A stretch of DNA of 64,000 nucleotides from Micrococcales bacterium (GTDB lineage Bacteria > Actinomycetota > Actinomycetes > Actinomycetales > Microbacteriaceae), in the NCBI GenBank assembly GCA_947452985.1, contig CANGEU010000001.1, positions 108,881 to 172,880 of the forward strand, read 5' to 3'. The translations under genes and the position numbers were made by a program. Under the pieces are notes generated by a model that was not told the origin of the DNA, searched no databases, and saw only the letters and a list, made by a program, of their open reading frames with translations. This document shows, in pieces, positions 14,272 through 24,450 of the stretch (position 1 is the first letter of the stretch; each line of letters begins with the position of its first letter).

Positions 14272-14306
14272 GAAATCCCCGTGGAAGTTCTCCACAGGGA
14301 TTCTTT
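14272..14306 (-). terminator. Terminator for tRNA-His (minus strand)
   Basis: Minus strand AATCCCTGTGGAGAACTTCCACGGGGATTTCTT: hairpin plus T-rich tail just downstream of tRNA-His. Confidence 0.75.
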
Positions 14307-14310
14307 TGCT

Positions 14311-14387
14311 TGGGGTGAGTAACGGGGCTTGAACCCGCGACCCCCTGGACCACAACCAGGTGCTCTACCAGCTGAGCTATACCCACC
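14311..14387 (-). tRNA. tRNA-His(GTG), CCA encoded
   Basis: Minus strand GGTGGGTATAGCTCAGCTGGTAGAGCACCTGGTTGTGGTCCAGGGGGTCGCGGGTTCAAGCCCCGTTACTCACCCCA; anticodon GTG in loop TTGTGGT; G-1:C73 pair possible. Confidence 0.97.
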
Positions 14388-14419
14388 AAGTTTGCTTTCG
14401 CAACCTTTAGAGTTTAGCA

Positions 14420-15016
14420 CTACAGAGAGTCGGCTGCTGCCTTCGATTCTTCGGTGGTTGGACCAGGTTGCGATGTGAAGACAGTTTTGCGGTAGTACTT
14501 GAGCTCTTTGATTGACTCAAGGATGTCGGCGAGGGCTCGGTGACCGCCGTCTTTCTTTGGAAGTTGGAAGTAAACCTTCGGGAACCAGCGGCGGGTGAGT
14601 TCTTTGATGCTGGAAACGTCGATGTTTCTGTAGTGCAGGAATGAGTCAAGGGTTGGCATGTAGCGGTTGATGAACATGCGGTCGGTGCCAATGCTGTTTC
14701 CGGCAAGGGGAGCCTGGCGTGGGTCTGTTACCCAACGCTGAATGTATTCGAGCACCATGCGCTCGGCGGTGGCAAGATCGTGGCCTTCATCGAACTCGTT
14801 GATGAGACCAGAGGTGGTGTGCATTTCGGTTACGAATTCACCCATGTTGGCAAGAGACGCTGGGTTTGGCTTGATGACTAGGTCTAAGCCTGGGTCGAGC
14901 ACGTTTAGCTCAGAATCGGTTACGACTACCGCAATCTCCACGAGACAGTCTTTTTCAACATTCAGACCGGTCATCTCGCAGTCGATCCATACCAGGTAGT
15001 CGCTAATAGTAATCAC
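14420..15016 (-). CDS. orn: oligoribonuclease
   Basis: 198 aa; [27 protein letters not shown] (DEDD exonuclease), [36 protein letters not shown]. Confidence 0.96.
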   Translation of the reverse strand: MITISDYLVWIDCEMTGLNVEKDCLVEIAVVVTDSELNVLDPGLDLVIKPNPASLANMGEFVTEMHTTSGLINEFDEGHDLATAERMVLEYIQRWVTDPRQAPLAGNSIGTDRMFINRYMPTLDSFLHYRNIDVSSIKELTRRWFPKVYFQLPKKDGGHRALADILESIKELKYYRKTVFTSQPGPTTEESKAAADSL

Positions 15017-15028
15017 GCCTTAAAACTA

Positions 15029-15061
15029 GGGGAGGCCTCAGACATACGCCTGAGACCTCCC
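15029..15061 (-). terminator. Terminator downstream of the RND gene
   Basis: Minus strand GGGAGGTCTCAGG-CGTATGT-CTGAGGCCTCCCC followed by TAGTTTT. Confidence 0.75.
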
Positions 15062-15075
15062 AATTCTAACTTTTG

Positions 15076-18000
15076 TTATGCCTTGGCTGTTTTCACTCGC
15101 TTTGGCTTGAGTGCTTTACGCTCCTTGCCGCCTTCAATCAACCAGTAAAGAACTGGAACGATGATCAGGGTGAGCAGGGTCGAGCTGAACAGGCCTCCGA
15201 TAACCACGATCGCCAGCGGTTGCGAAATGAATCCGCCGCTACCGGTGATACCAATGGCCATTGGGGTTAGCGCGAAGATGGTAGCCAGGGCAGTCATCAA
15301 GATTGGGCGAAGACGCTGGCGCGCGCCGTCCAGGATCGATTCCTGAATTCCCTTACCTTCCTTGCGGTACTGGTTGATGAGGTCGATTAGCACGATAGCG
15401 TTCGTGACCACGATTCCCACCAGGAGCAACATACCGATTAGTGCTGAAACATCCAGTGCGGTGTCGGTAACCAACAGGGCAACGAATGCACCGGTGGCTG
15501 CGAACGGAATCGAGATGAGTAGCACTAGCGGCTGCTTGATGGAGCGGAAGGTTCCAACCATGACGATGAACACGATTGCCACAGCGGCAAGCAATGCGGT
15601 GCCTAGGTCAGAAAACGACTGAGCCTGTGAGGCACTGACTCCACCAAGTGATGCAGTTACGCCGGCAGGTAGTACTAGTGCCTTGAGGCGCTTGTTCACA
15701 TCGACGGTGGTAGCACCGAGGTTCTTGCCGTCTGGGGTCAGCATCACCTTCGCGGTGCGATCACCCTTTTCAGTGGTGATTGAGATTGGGATCTCTGCGT
15801 AGGCAACCTTGGCCAGGGTTGAAAGCTTCACGTTTCCAGCCATGGTTGGGATCGATAGGTTCTTGATCTGAGCCAAAGTGGTGGCTGGCTTCTTAGGAAC
15901 AACGTAGATGCTGGTGTTCACGCCTTCGATGTTGATTGAACCAATCACGCTCGGCTGCATAAGGCCGGCCACAATGCTGCTCAACGAAATTTCGCTCAGA
16001 CCCTTAGCCGCGGCTTTCTTGCGGTTGACGGTTACCTGAATGGTTCGCTGCTTGTCGGCCAACGAGTTGGTGATGTCGGTCGTGCCAGTGGTGCCGGTTA
16101 GGGCCTTTTGAACGGCCTCAACACCTGCGAGCAGAGTCACGTCGTCTTTGGCAACAACCTTGATGTCGACGGTGCTGGAACCACCAAAGCTTCCGCCGCC
16201 GGCTGAGCTGAACTCAACGGTGCCAACGGTCTTGTCGCCTTCAACGGCCTTCAGTAGGCGAGCCTTGAATGCTTCGAGGTCGGCACCCTTGACCAAGGTG
16301 ATCTGGTGCTGAATTCCGCCAGCAGCAAGGCCAAGTGCGGTTCTTGCATCACCCGAGGAACCGATGGTGGTTAGGGCCACTTCAACGGTCTTGTCGGCTA
16401 CCAAAAGCTTTTCAACCTTGGCTGCGGCAATCGACTGGTCGTCCAGGCTAGCTCCGGCTTCTAACTTCTGGTTCGCAATTATCGAACCTGAGCCTGAGCT
16501 TCCAATGAAGTCGGTCTTCAGTAGACCGGCGATGCTGAATGTCATTAGCAAGATGATGACGCTGGCAACCATGGTGAGCACCGGGTGCTTCTGGGTTCCG
16601 GTGATGATCGGTAAGTAGCCGCGCTGCAGAATGCTCTTGCGTTCCTTGGCTTCTTCCTTTTCGCGAATCTCAGCAGCGTGCTTCTTGGCTGCGGCTTCGG
16701 TCTTGAAGGCTTGCTCGCTTGGAGACTTTAGGAACCAGTAAGCCAATACTGGAACGATAGTTAGCGATACAAACAGCGACGCAATTAGTGCGATCGAGAA
16801 TGTGAATGAGAACGGACGGAACAGCTCTCCGACCAGTCCGCTAACGAGAGCGATTGGTGCGAACACGGCAACGGTCGTGATTGTGGCCGCGGTGATTGCG
16901 CCAGAAACCTCCTTAACTGCTCCGAGAACGGCCTTCTTCTTTGGCTCGCCGTATGAAAGGTGACGGTTAATGTTTTCGATAACCACAATCGAGTCGTCGA
17001 CCACACGTCCGATGGCGATGGTCAGCGCGCTCAGGGTTAGTAGGTTCAGCGAATAACCGAGGCTGTTCAAGCCGATGAAGGTAATCAGTACCGAGGTTGG
17101 AATCGAGATTGCCGTTACCAGAGTGGAACGAACCGAAAGGAGGAATAGCAGAATGATCAGAATTGCGAAGCCGAGACCCAAAAGGCCTTCGGTGCTTAGC
17201 TGCTCAAGTGACTTCTCCACGAAAGGTGCCTGGTCGAAGATGGTTACAACCGTGATGTCGGTTCCAAGTTTTTTCTTGAGCTCAGAGATCTTGTCTTGGA
17301 CACCGTGTGAAACGGAAACGGTGTTTCCTTCTTGGGTCTTGGTGATCGAGACCGACAAGGCTTCTTTGCCATTCACGCGGGAGATGGTGGTTACCGGCGC
17401 GAAGTCGTAGGTGACCTTTGCAACATCGCCGATTGTGTAAACCTTAGGGTTCGCTGGAGCAGTCACCGGACCCATCGGGGTGATCTTGGTGGCGAAGAAC
17501 GACGTGCTCGATGGAATAAGTGCGATGCTCTTGAGCGCTGCAATGCTCTCAACCGGAGTTCCGACCTGCAGTGAAATCTCGCCCGTGTTGTCGCGGATGC
17601 TGCCAGCAGGAACGATGAAGCCGCTTTGCTGGAGTGCCTGAGTTACCGACTGCTGGCTTAGGCCATTCTTTGCCAAAAGCGTGTTGTTTAGCTTCAGGTT
17701 GATTCGCTTTACCTTCATGCCGGCAACGTTTACGTCGCGAACGCCCTTAATGTTTCCGAAGATGCTTGGTGCAACGTCTTCAAGGATTGGTCCAAGTTTT
17801 TCGTTATCTGCGCTGGAAATACCAATCGAGATAATCGGAACGCTATCGAACGAACCGGCAACGACTCGAGGCTTGGCAGCGTCTGGAAGTGATGCCTGAA
17901 CGCTTGCAATGACCGAGTTTAGGTTTTCTTTTACCTTGGCCGTGGTGGTGCCGTACTCGAACTCAACGCGAACAATTGAAAGGTTGTTCTGCGAGGTCGA

Positions 18001-18246
18001 AGTGGTGGTCACAAGACCTTCTAGAGTTCGAATTTGGGCTTCGACCTTCTGGCTTACCGTCTTGTCGATAACCTCAGCGGAGGCACCAGGGTAGGTGGTG
18101 ATGATCGAAGCCTGCGGGGTCTCGAATGAAGGAATCAACTCCTGCTTCAGGCTGGTCATTGACATGACACCAAAGGCCGCAATGATTAGTGTGATCAGTG
18201 CCACTACCGAACGGTTTGCGAGGCTGAGTTTGGCTAGACGATGCAT
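15076..18246 (-). CDS. RND (HAE1/SwrC-like) efflux transporter
   Basis: Start placed at MHRLAKLSLANRSVVALITL (18246), not the track start; AcrB-type duplicated 12-TM layout, TTYPGASAEVIDKTVSQKVE, GRVVDDSIVVIENINRH. Confidence 0.88.
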   Translation of the reverse strand: MHRLAKLSLANRSVVALITLIIAAFGVMSMTSLKQELIPSFETPQASIITTYPGASAEVIDKTVSQKVEAQIRTLEGLVTTTSTSQNNLSIVRVEFEYGTTTAKVKENLNSVIASVQASLPDAAKPRVVAGSFDSVPIISIGISSADNEKLGPILEDVAPSIFGNIKGVRDVNVAGMKVKRINLKLNNTLLAKNGLSQQSVTQALQQSGFIVPAGSIRDNTGEISLQVGTPVESIAALKSIALIPSSTSFFATKITPMGPVTAPANPKVYTIGDVAKVTYDFAPVTTISRVNGKEALSVSITKTQEGNTVSVSHGVQDKISELKKKLGTDITVVTIFDQAPFVEKSLEQLSTEGLLGLGFAILIILLFLLSVRSTLVTAISIPTSVLITFIGLNSLGYSLNLLTLSALTIAIGRVVDDSIVVIENINRHLSYGEPKKKAVLGAVKEVSGAITAATITTVAVFAPIALVSGLVGELFRPFSFTFSIALIASLFVSLTIVPVLAYWFLKSPSEQAFKTEAAAKKHAAEIREKEEAKERKSILQRGYLPIITGTQKHPVLTMVASVIILLMTFSIAGLLKTDFIGSSGSGSIIANQKLEAGASLDDQSIAAAKVEKLLVADKTVEVALTTIGSSGDARTALGLAAGGIQHQITLVKGADLEAFKARLLKAVEGDKTVGTVEFSSAGGGSFGGSSTVDIKVVAKDDVTLLAGVEAVQKALTGTTGTTDITNSLADKQRTIQVTVNRKKAAAKGLSEISLSSIVAGLMQPSVIGSINIEGVNTSIYVVPKKPATTLAQIKNLSIPTMAGNVKLSTLAKVAYAEIPISITTEKGDRTAKVMLTPDGKNLGATTVDVNKRLKALVLPAGVTASLGGVSASQAQSFSDLGTALLAAVAIVFIVMVGTFRSIKQPLVLLISIPFAATGAFVALLVTDTALDVSALIGMLLLVGIVVTNAIVLIDLINQYRKEGKGIQESILDGARQRLRPILMTALATIFALTPMAIGITGSGGFISQPLAIVVIGGLFSSTLLTLIIVPVLYWLIEGGKERKALKPKRVKTAKA

Positions 18247-18302
18247 TTTTGCTCCTGTGTTTGCTCTTTCAAGACTAACCGCGTTTAGCGGAGGTAAATT
18301 CC

Positions 18303-21300
18303 TTAGCCGAAGATGGTTGGGAAGAAGTCGGTCACTTGAATCGTGAACACGAACACGGCAATTCCGCCGGCGATGTAAAGCCAATTCTTATTGGCTCGCT
18401 TCCACAGTTTGTCGTCTTGCCTGGCGAACATGCCAATGATGGCAATCAGGATTACCGGTAGTGGGATCAAGATGAACGAAAGTTGACCGTAAAGCTCGGA
18501 CTTTCCAAGTAGAGCATTGACGATCTGACCACTCCAAGACGAAATCAGAGTTGCAAACGCGAGTGCACCAACACCACCAGGAATGAACTCGTGAATCCAC
18601 TTGAAACTTGGAAGCTCGGGGAAGACCATTCCAATTAGGCCTGGAAGGAAGATTAGGAAGGTGCCGACCCAGAGGTGCCAACCCATGCCAACCATTCCGC
18701 CGATCATTAGCACCAAAACGGAGGCTTTGAGGACTAGCGAAGCACATGGTTGCCAAGCGTAGGTGCCAGGTACCTCGGTTGGGTTAATGCGATTTAGGCG
18801 ATCTGGCGCCAATTTAGCCGCAGCTTCTTCAACAAGCACACGCATAAGTGCAACGGTCGCAATGGCCAGAGCGATTGGCTTCACATCGCTACTGAGCGGA
18901 ACCGTTGCGCCTGCGAATGCTGAGACCGAGCCAACCAGGCTCATAACGGTTAGCACCGAAATGAATCCAATCAATGCAAGGTCAACGATGCGTTCCCAAG
19001 CGTCGTTCAGGTTTTCAACTGCAGGCCTACGAATCTTGCGGAAGGTAGTAGCCATGATGCTCGGCGCGAAACCGAGGATGAACATGGCTAGCAGGTAACG
19101 AATGTCGCCAATGCCGGTGGTTGGCAGAGTTATCAGAGAGGTGGCAACGAATGCGGTCATCGCCACGATGCCGAACAGGGCGTCCAAAGTTCCAATCGCC
19201 ATGATTGCGAGCAAGATACCAATTCGACCGCTGGTGGCCATACTGCTGGCGCCTGGGTCTACCGCCGCGATACCCAAGACGACAGCCGCGAAGTAGGCGA
19301 CTGCCATTGTCGAACCGACCAGAGCGCGTAGGTATGAACCGTCATTAATGATTCGGCTGAGTACCGGTGAAATCTTGGCAGACCGTTCAATCCAGGTGGT
19401 CATCGGCTTATCCAAAGCGGTCAGCGCACTAATTTTCCAAATCTTTAGGCGGTCGACGAATCCGGCACCTTCGGTCTCGAAGTCGTCGTGTTCGGCTTCA
19501 AGGTTGCCGTAGTCGCCGCCGTCGCTGTCGTCGCCGCCACCATCGCCACCGCTGGAAGATGACGAGGAAGATGAGGATGAAGAAGACGAACCTCCACCGC
19601 TAGAACGGGCACCCGAAGAAGATGAACCGCCACCACGTGTTCCGCTCGAAGAGCCTCCTGCCGAACTTCCGGCCGAAGAAGCTGCGCCACCGGCAGCACT
19701 AGCGGCTGCGGCGGCGCCAGCGGCAGCCGCCGAAACTAAGGCAACCGATGCCACGACCGAAGTTACCTGCTCAACCTGAGCTGCTGCAGCGGCAGGGGTT
19801 ACCGTGGCTGCTGGGTCGATGCCCATCTTGGCGTAGAACTCTGGATCATTGGTGAGCGCATCGGTTAGCTGGGCATCGGTGGGTGCAACCTGTGAAATCT
19901 CTTCGAGCATGAGAGTTTCGGTTACTTGGAAGTAGACAGCCTTCTCAAAGGTTGAACCATCGGGCTTGATCGAACTGAGGGTGATTGAGTGCCAACCCGG
20001 CTCTAAGCCGGCAGGAATCTTGGCTTGTTCGGAAACAGTTCCCTTGGCTGTTGCAGTTCCGGTGGCAATCGTCTGAGGGGTGGAGCGAAGTACCACGTCG
20101 TAGGGAGCGGCTGGCTTCAAGCCACCGCTGGCAACCGTGATTTCTTTACCGGTGATTACGTCGCCGATTTTGGCAGAAACATCGATCTGGGTTTCGGCTC
20201 CAACAACTTCGATACTGATTGATTTATAGGCGGTGGTTCCCACCGAGTTGATTGCGGAAACGACAAAGGTATAGCTTCCGCCATTGGTCGTAACTCCACT
20301 AATTTCACCGGTGATGGCATCGAGTGAAAGACCATCTGGAAGTGCTCCCGAAGTGATTGCAAACGTAGGGGTAGGGAAGCCTGTGGCAACCAGTTTGGAG
20401 GAGACGGTGTCGCCCAAGCCAAGGGTTGCTGGCAGCTCTCCTCGAATAAACAGGGGTGCCTGCTGCACGGTTATGCTGCCTGGCATCGAGAGAACTCCAA
20501 CCGAGTTCGTAGCGTCGATGACGAATGAGTAAACGCCGGTAGAGGTACTGGTTCCGGTAATTGCGCCAGTGCTCGCGTTCAGTTTGAGACCAATTGGCAA
20601 TGCACCCGATTTGATGGTGTAGCTCGGCAGTGGGTAACCGGTAGTTGACACTCCGTCGGTAAATACCTTGCCAAGATCTGTAGTGGGAGCAATTACATCG
20701 TCAACCATGGTCGGTGGCTGGTTCACAATCAGAGCAAAGTTTTCGGTAGTAACCGAGGCGCTACCGCCGGTTGCCTTCACCTTGAAGTTGTAAATACCGC
20801 CAAGGCTTGGGTGTCCAGTAATGGCACCGCTCCCAGTGTTGAGTTCGAGCCCGAGCGGAAGGGCGCCATCAACAATTTCATAGGTCGGAGCTGGAAAACC
20901 TCCGAAGTGCACGGCGTCAGCGTAATTCGAACCGGCCAGAATTAGCAATTGCAGGGTGTCGTCGATGGCATACGGGGTCTGAATAACCGAGATAGTTCTA
21001 GTGACTTCGACGGTGTCAAGGATATTTGTGGCTCGAACCGTGAAAGTGTATTCATCGCCCGTGGTTGGCGTTCCATGCAAAGTGCCGTCGGAATCCAAGG
21101 TGAGCCCGGCTGGTAGACGTCCAGAAATAACGCTAAAGGTTGGTGCTGGGAAACCGCTAGCAGTGAAATCGTAAGAGTAAGCAACACCTTTGTTTAGTCG
21201 TACCAACGGAGTGCTCGAAGTGAAACCCGGAGCTGCGCGAACGGTGAGTTTAGATACCGCTGAGGTGTCAGAGCCCAAGTCGTTTGTGGCAACTACGGTG

Positions 21301-23150
21301 AATGTAAAATCGCCGGCTTCGCTAGGTCGACCACTCAACACACCAGTTTCGGCATTTAAGTTCACTCCCTCAGGAAGGTGAGAATTTGCGCCAAGCGTGA
21401 ATGTGATTCCGCTTCCGCTAACCGTTGGAGTGTGTGAGTACTGCGAGCCAACGTTTACAGTGTCGCCATAGTTGTCGTTAGCAGTGAAAACAGGAGCGGC
21501 CTCAACAGTGATCGTCTTGGTGATTGTGGCAATGTGCCAAGCTCCGCCATAGCTGTTGTAGGCGCGAACAGTGAAAGTGTAGCTACGTCCGGTGGTAGGA
21601 GTTCCCGAAAGGTGCCCAGAACTACTGAGCGTCAGACCGGCTGGCAGGGTGGTGCCTCCGGTGTCAAAAACTGCCGCAGGGTAGCCGCTGGCCTCAAAGT
21701 CGAAGCTGTATGAGCTTCCCTTATTCAGAGAAGCAGCCACCGAACTGGAAGTAAATACCGGCGTTCTATTCACAGTGATGGTCGACTGGCTGGAGTTCGC
21801 TGAGCCACTTCGGTTGGTAGCCACAACCTTGAACGAGTATTGGCCTGGCTCGTTAGCGTAACCAGAGAGTTCGCCAGTTTCGGTGTTGAGAGAAAGTCCG
21901 GAGGGAAGGTCGCCTACCAAACTAAAGGTGATGGCATCGCCGGTCATGGTTGGGGTGTCAGAAACCGCGTCACCGTATTCAACTGTTCGCGAATAACTGC
22001 CATTTCCTGCAAACACGGGCGCTGATTTCACGGTGTAAACATAGTTGGCGCTGTCGGTGGCGTCGACAAAGTTTGTGCCCCGAAGTTTGAAAGTGAAAAC
22101 ACCCGCCGTAGTTGGCGTTCCGCTAAGAGTTCCGTTCGAGGAAAGCGAAAGCCCAGGCGGGATGGTTCCAGAAACCTTCGTGATTGTCGGAGTCGGAATT
22201 CCGCCGAAAATCGCTCGATCGGTGAAGGCTTCACCAATCCAAAGGGTTTCGTTTTGAAGTGGGGTGAGAAGTGAAGTATTCGTTCCAACACTGACCGTAA
22301 GATTTCCAGAATCGTCGGAAGTGATCGTCCCGCTGTCATTCGCAGCCACTCGAATGTTGAAAGTGTAGGTACCTGCCGTTGTTGCGGTTCCAGTCAGTGC
22401 CCCGGTCAAAGTATCGAGGCTGATGCCTGGGGGGAGTGAGCCTGAAATTACTGAAAAGCTTTGGGTTCCAGTTGATTGCGCTGAAACACCAGAAGAGTAT
22501 GAAGCGCCCTGAACTACCTGAGTGGTAATTGCAGTGTTAGTGAAGACTGCTGGCATGTAGTTGGTGGTTGTGAGCATGGAACTTGGTACTGCAACCGAGC
22601 CAGCACCAGCACGCGTGTAGTAAAGGCTTGAACAAGCACCCCCACCATGTTCGAAGAACCAAGCGTCTAAGGCGCGGTATTCTCCGGCAGCCATGGTGAT
22701 TGAAGCACCGGTTGAACTTGGAGCACAACCCTGGAGCGACCAGTTGTTCACAACAACCGTCGAACCTACCTTGGCGTAAAACCCGTCGTCCGAGTATCCG
22801 GAGAAAGTGTATGTTCCGCCGGTTGGAGAGTAAAAGTAACCGGTGTAATGGATCAAGACATAATCGGCCGCACAGCCTTCAACCACACCGGAACCCCAGT
22901 TGGTGTCGATGTTCGACAACGTGGTGGTTTTACAAAGCGTGTAGTTGTTCACAACCGAAGGGTTGTCCATCGGTCTAACCCCGGTAGATCCGGTGTAACC
23001 CGTGTAGACCTTGGCCGTCACTCCGTAAGAAATCGCAGCATCAGCCTTGCCGCCAACGCCGATTAAAAGGGCTGTCAAGATGGCGACAGAAAAGAACGCC
23101 CAGAGCTTTTTAAAGCTCCCTGCGTTATTCTTGAAGCCTGTTAGTTGCAT
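18303..23150 (-). CDS. large surface protein: signal peptide, PA14-like domain, about nine Ig-like (He_PIG-type) repeats, poly-Ser/Gly/Asp linker, C-terminal multi-TM domain
   Basis: 1615 aa; N-terminal hydrophobic signal, GTYTFSGYSDDGFYAKVG (PA14-like), nine copies of a SGxLPxGLxLxxxTGxxxGxPxxxGxYxFxVxAxN pattern, then GSSSGTRGGGSSSSG...SSSSSSSS, then about 9-10 hydrophobic segments. Confidence 0.85.
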   Translation of the reverse strand: MQLTGFKNNAGSFKKLWAFFSVAILTALLIGVGGKADAAISYGVTAKVYTGYTGSTGVRPMDNPSVVNNYTLCKTTTLSNIDTNWGSGVVEGCAADYVLIHYTGYFYSPTGGTYTFSGYSDDGFYAKVGSTVVVNNWSLQGCAPSSTGASITMAAGEYRALDAWFFEHGGGACSSLYYTRAGAGSVAVPSSMLTTTNYMPAVFTNTAITTQVVQGASYSSGVSAQSTGTQSFSVISGSLPPGISLDTLTGALTGTATTAGTYTFNIRVAANDSGTITSDDSGNLTVSVGTNTSLLTPLQNETLWIGEAFTDRAIFGGIPTPTITKVSGTIPPGLSLSSNGTLSGTPTTAGVFTFKLRGTNFVDATDSANYVYTVKSAPVFAGNGSYSRTVEYGDAVSDTPTMTGDAITFSLVGDLPSGLSLNTETGELSGYANEPGQYSFKVVATNRSGSANSSQSTITVNRTPVFTSSSVAASLNKGSSYSFDFEASGYPAAVFDTGGTTLPAGLTLSSSGHLSGTPTTGRSYTFTVRAYNSYGGAWHIATITKTITVEAAPVFTANDNYGDTVNVGSQYSHTPTVSGSGITFTLGANSHLPEGVNLNAETGVLSGRPSEAGDFTFTVVATNDLGSDTSAVSKLTVRAAPGFTSSTPLVRLNKGVAYSYDFTASGFPAPTFSVISGRLPAGLTLDSDGTLHGTPTTGDEYTFTVRATNILDTVEVTRTISVIQTPYAIDDTLQLLILAGSNYADAVHFGGFPAPTYEIVDGALPLGLELNTGSGAITGHPSLGGIYNFKVKATGGSASVTTENFALIVNQPPTMVDDVIAPTTDLGKVFTDGVSTTGYPLPSYTIKSGALPIGLKLNASTGAITGTSTSTGVYSFVIDATNSVGVLSMPGSITVQQAPLFIRGELPATLGLGDTVSSKLVATGFPTPTFAITSGALPDGLSLDAITGEISGVTTNGGSYTFVVSAINSVGTTAYKSISIEVVGAETQIDVSAKIGDVITGKEITVASGGLKPAAPYDVVLRSTPQTIATGTATAKGTVSEQAKIPAGLEPGWHSITLSSIKPDGSTFEKAVYFQVTETLMLEEISQVAPTDAQLTDALTNDPEFYAKMGIDPAATVTPAAAAAQVEQVTSVVASVALVSAAAAGAAAAASAAGGAASSAGSSAGGSSSGTRGGGSSSSGARSSGGGSSSSSSSSSSSSSGGDGGGDDSDGGDYGNLEAEHDDFETEGAGFVDRLKIWKISALTALDKPMTTWIERSAKISPVLSRIINDGSYLRALVGSTMAVAYFAAVVLGIAAVDPGASSMATSGRIGILLAIMAIGTLDALFGIVAMTAFVATSLITLPTTGIGDIRYLLAMFILGFAPSIMATTFRKIRRPAVENLNDAWERIVDLALIGFISVLTVMSLVGSVSAFAGATVPLSSDVKPIALAIATVALMRVLVEEAAAKLAPDRLNRINPTEVPGTYAWQPCASLVLKASVLVLMIGGMVGMGWHLWVGTFLIFLPGLIGMVFPELPSFKWIHEFIPGGVGALAFATLISSWSGQIVNALLGKSELYGQLSFILIPLPVILIAIIGMFARQDDKLWKRANKNWLYIAGGIAVFVFTIQVTDFFPTIFG
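19538..19730 (-). repeat. low-complexity Ser/Gly/Ala/Asp-coding tract
   Basis: Codes AAAAGAAAAASAAGGAASSAGSSAGGSSSGTRGGGSSSSGARSSGGGSSSSSSSSSSSSSGGDGGGDDSDGGD. Confidence 0.85.
20230..22560 (-). repeat. protein-level tandem Ig-like repeats (about nine, roughly 85 aa period)
   Basis: Recurring (P)xFxxxSGxLPxGLxLxxxTGxxxGxPxxxGxYxFxVxAxNxxG in the 1615-aa translation. Confidence 0.8.
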
Positions 23151-23262
23151 TAGCCCTCAGATTGTTGGTCGGTCCAAGGCTAAGCGCTCTCAGGGCCGAT
23201 AAATCTAACTTTGTTCGTTTTGGCGAACAACCAATATTTTAGCTATTTTGCCAGAAAGCGAT

Positions 23263-23418
23263 ATGTATTCACTCCTGTACAAGAAACTCCCTGGTGGCAA
23301 GCTTGCTAAGCGTTTCCAGCTAGTCGCATTAAGCGCAATATTCATTTCATTTCTTTTCTTTGTGGCTTTCCCGCTTTTCGATTCGCTATTCACCCAGGAC
23401 CCTTCGATCAATGGGTAA
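23263..23418 (+). CDS. small membrane protein upstream of class E sortase (51 aa, absent from the ORF track)
   Basis: MYSLLYKKLPGGKLAKRFQLVALSAIFISFLFFVAFPLFDSLFTQDPSING*; one TM; stop overlaps the sortase start (ATGGGTAA). A MYxxLxxxLPG-type small gene next to class E sortase is a familiar actinobacterial arrangement. Confidence 0.8.
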   Translation: MYSLLYKKLPGGKLAKRFQLVALSAIFISFLFFVAFPLFDSLFTQDPSING

Positions 23419-24109
23419 GCGTAGAGCCGAATTGAAGCCAACTTTTCTAAGTGTGCTTGGCGAACTTCTTATAACCACCGGTGTGATATTGATGCTTTAC
23501 GTGGGCTGGCAAATTTTTGTCAATGACCCAACCATCAGCGCCCAACAGGAACAATCGGCAAAAACCTATGTTCAACCGAACGCCACAGCAGAAAAACCAT
23601 TTTCGGACATCAAGCAAAACCTTAAACAGGGCAAAGTTTTCGGCAAGCTCTACATTCCCCGCTTTAGCAAAACTTATGAACGACTGATCGGGCAGGGCAC
23701 TTTTCAGAAAATCACACTTAACAAAATTGGTCCAGGACATTACCTGGGCAGCGCATGGCCGGGAGAAGTTGGTAATTTCGCGGTCGCAGCTCACCGAACC
23801 AGTCACGGGGCACCGTTCAACAAAATCGACACCCTTAAAGATGGCGATTTGGTCTTCGTTCAAACCAATGACGCCTGGTACACCTATAAGTACCTTCAAA
23901 CCGCGATCGTTGACCCAAGCGAAGTCGATGTAATTAATGACGTTCCCAAGGGTCTTGTAGGTGCTCATTCCGGTGGAAGATACATGACCATGACCAGCTG
24001 CCACCCGAAGTGGACCAACCGCCAAAGAATCGTCGTTTGGTTAGAACTAATTGGCAGCCAACCAAACAGTGCCGGCAAACCAACTGCTCTGAAATACCTT
24101 CAACAATGA
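23411..24109 (+). CDS. class E sortase
   Basis: Start MGKRRAELKPTFLSVLGELL; KLYIPRFSKTYERLIGQG, VGNFAVAAHRTSHGAPFNKID (catalytic His), YMTMTSCHPKWTNRQRIVVW (catalytic TxTxC and Arg). Confidence 0.92.
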   Translation: MGKRRAELKPTFLSVLGELLITTGVILMLYVGWQIFVNDPTISAQQEQSAKTYVQPNATAEKPFSDIKQNLKQGKVFGKLYIPRFSKTYERLIGQGTFQKITLNKIGPGHYLGSAWPGEVGNFAVAAHRTSHGAPFNKIDTLKDGDLVFVQTNDAWYTYKYLQTAIVDPSEVDVINDVPKGLVGAHSGGRYMTMTSCHPKWTNRQRIVVWLELIGSQPNSAGKPTALKYLQQ

Positions 24110-24450
24110 CAAATTCAGATGCTTTAGGCATTCACGCGGGCCAATATCAGAACAACTTCTCTGAGCAAGAAACCAATCAGTTCACACTGGAGTTCAGCGA
24201 AATCACCAAGTCGTTTGCTGAAGCCATGGCGGAAGGAGTCAATCCTGCCGACGAAAAGGTTCAAGAACTAGTCAAAAAGCACTACTCGTTTGTATCCAAA
24301 TTCTGGACACCAACTAAAGAGGCTTACAAAAGCCTGGCCATGAGCTACATTCTTCCTAGTCCCTACAAAGACACCTACGAAGCCGTGGCCAAAGGCCTAG
24401 GCAAATATCACTACGACGCAATTCAGATCTGGGCGGAGAAAAACCTATGA
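24106..24450 (+). CDS. TipAS-type antibiotic-recognition domain protein (no MerR HTH)
   Basis: [18 protein letters not shown]...[42 protein letters not shown]...[15 protein letters not shown] resembles the TipA C-terminal domain; ATG overlaps the sortase TGA. Confidence 0.65.
   Translation: MTNSDALGIHAGQYQNNFSEQETNQFTLEFSEITKSFAEAMAEGVNPADEKVQELVKKHYSFVSKFWTPTKEAYKSLAMSYILPSPYKDTYEAVAKGLGKYHYDAIQIWAEKNL

Noticed and set aside
14126-14420. ORFs 14126..14332 (+) and 14226..14420 (-)
   Set aside because: They run through tRNA-His and two terminators; the GGYSSAGRAPGCGPGGRGF-type peptide is a typical tRNA translation artefact
19538-19730. Ser/Gly tract as a phase-variable microsatellite
   Set aside because: Codons are mixed and there is no long pure short-unit DNA repeat, so slippage variation is not supported
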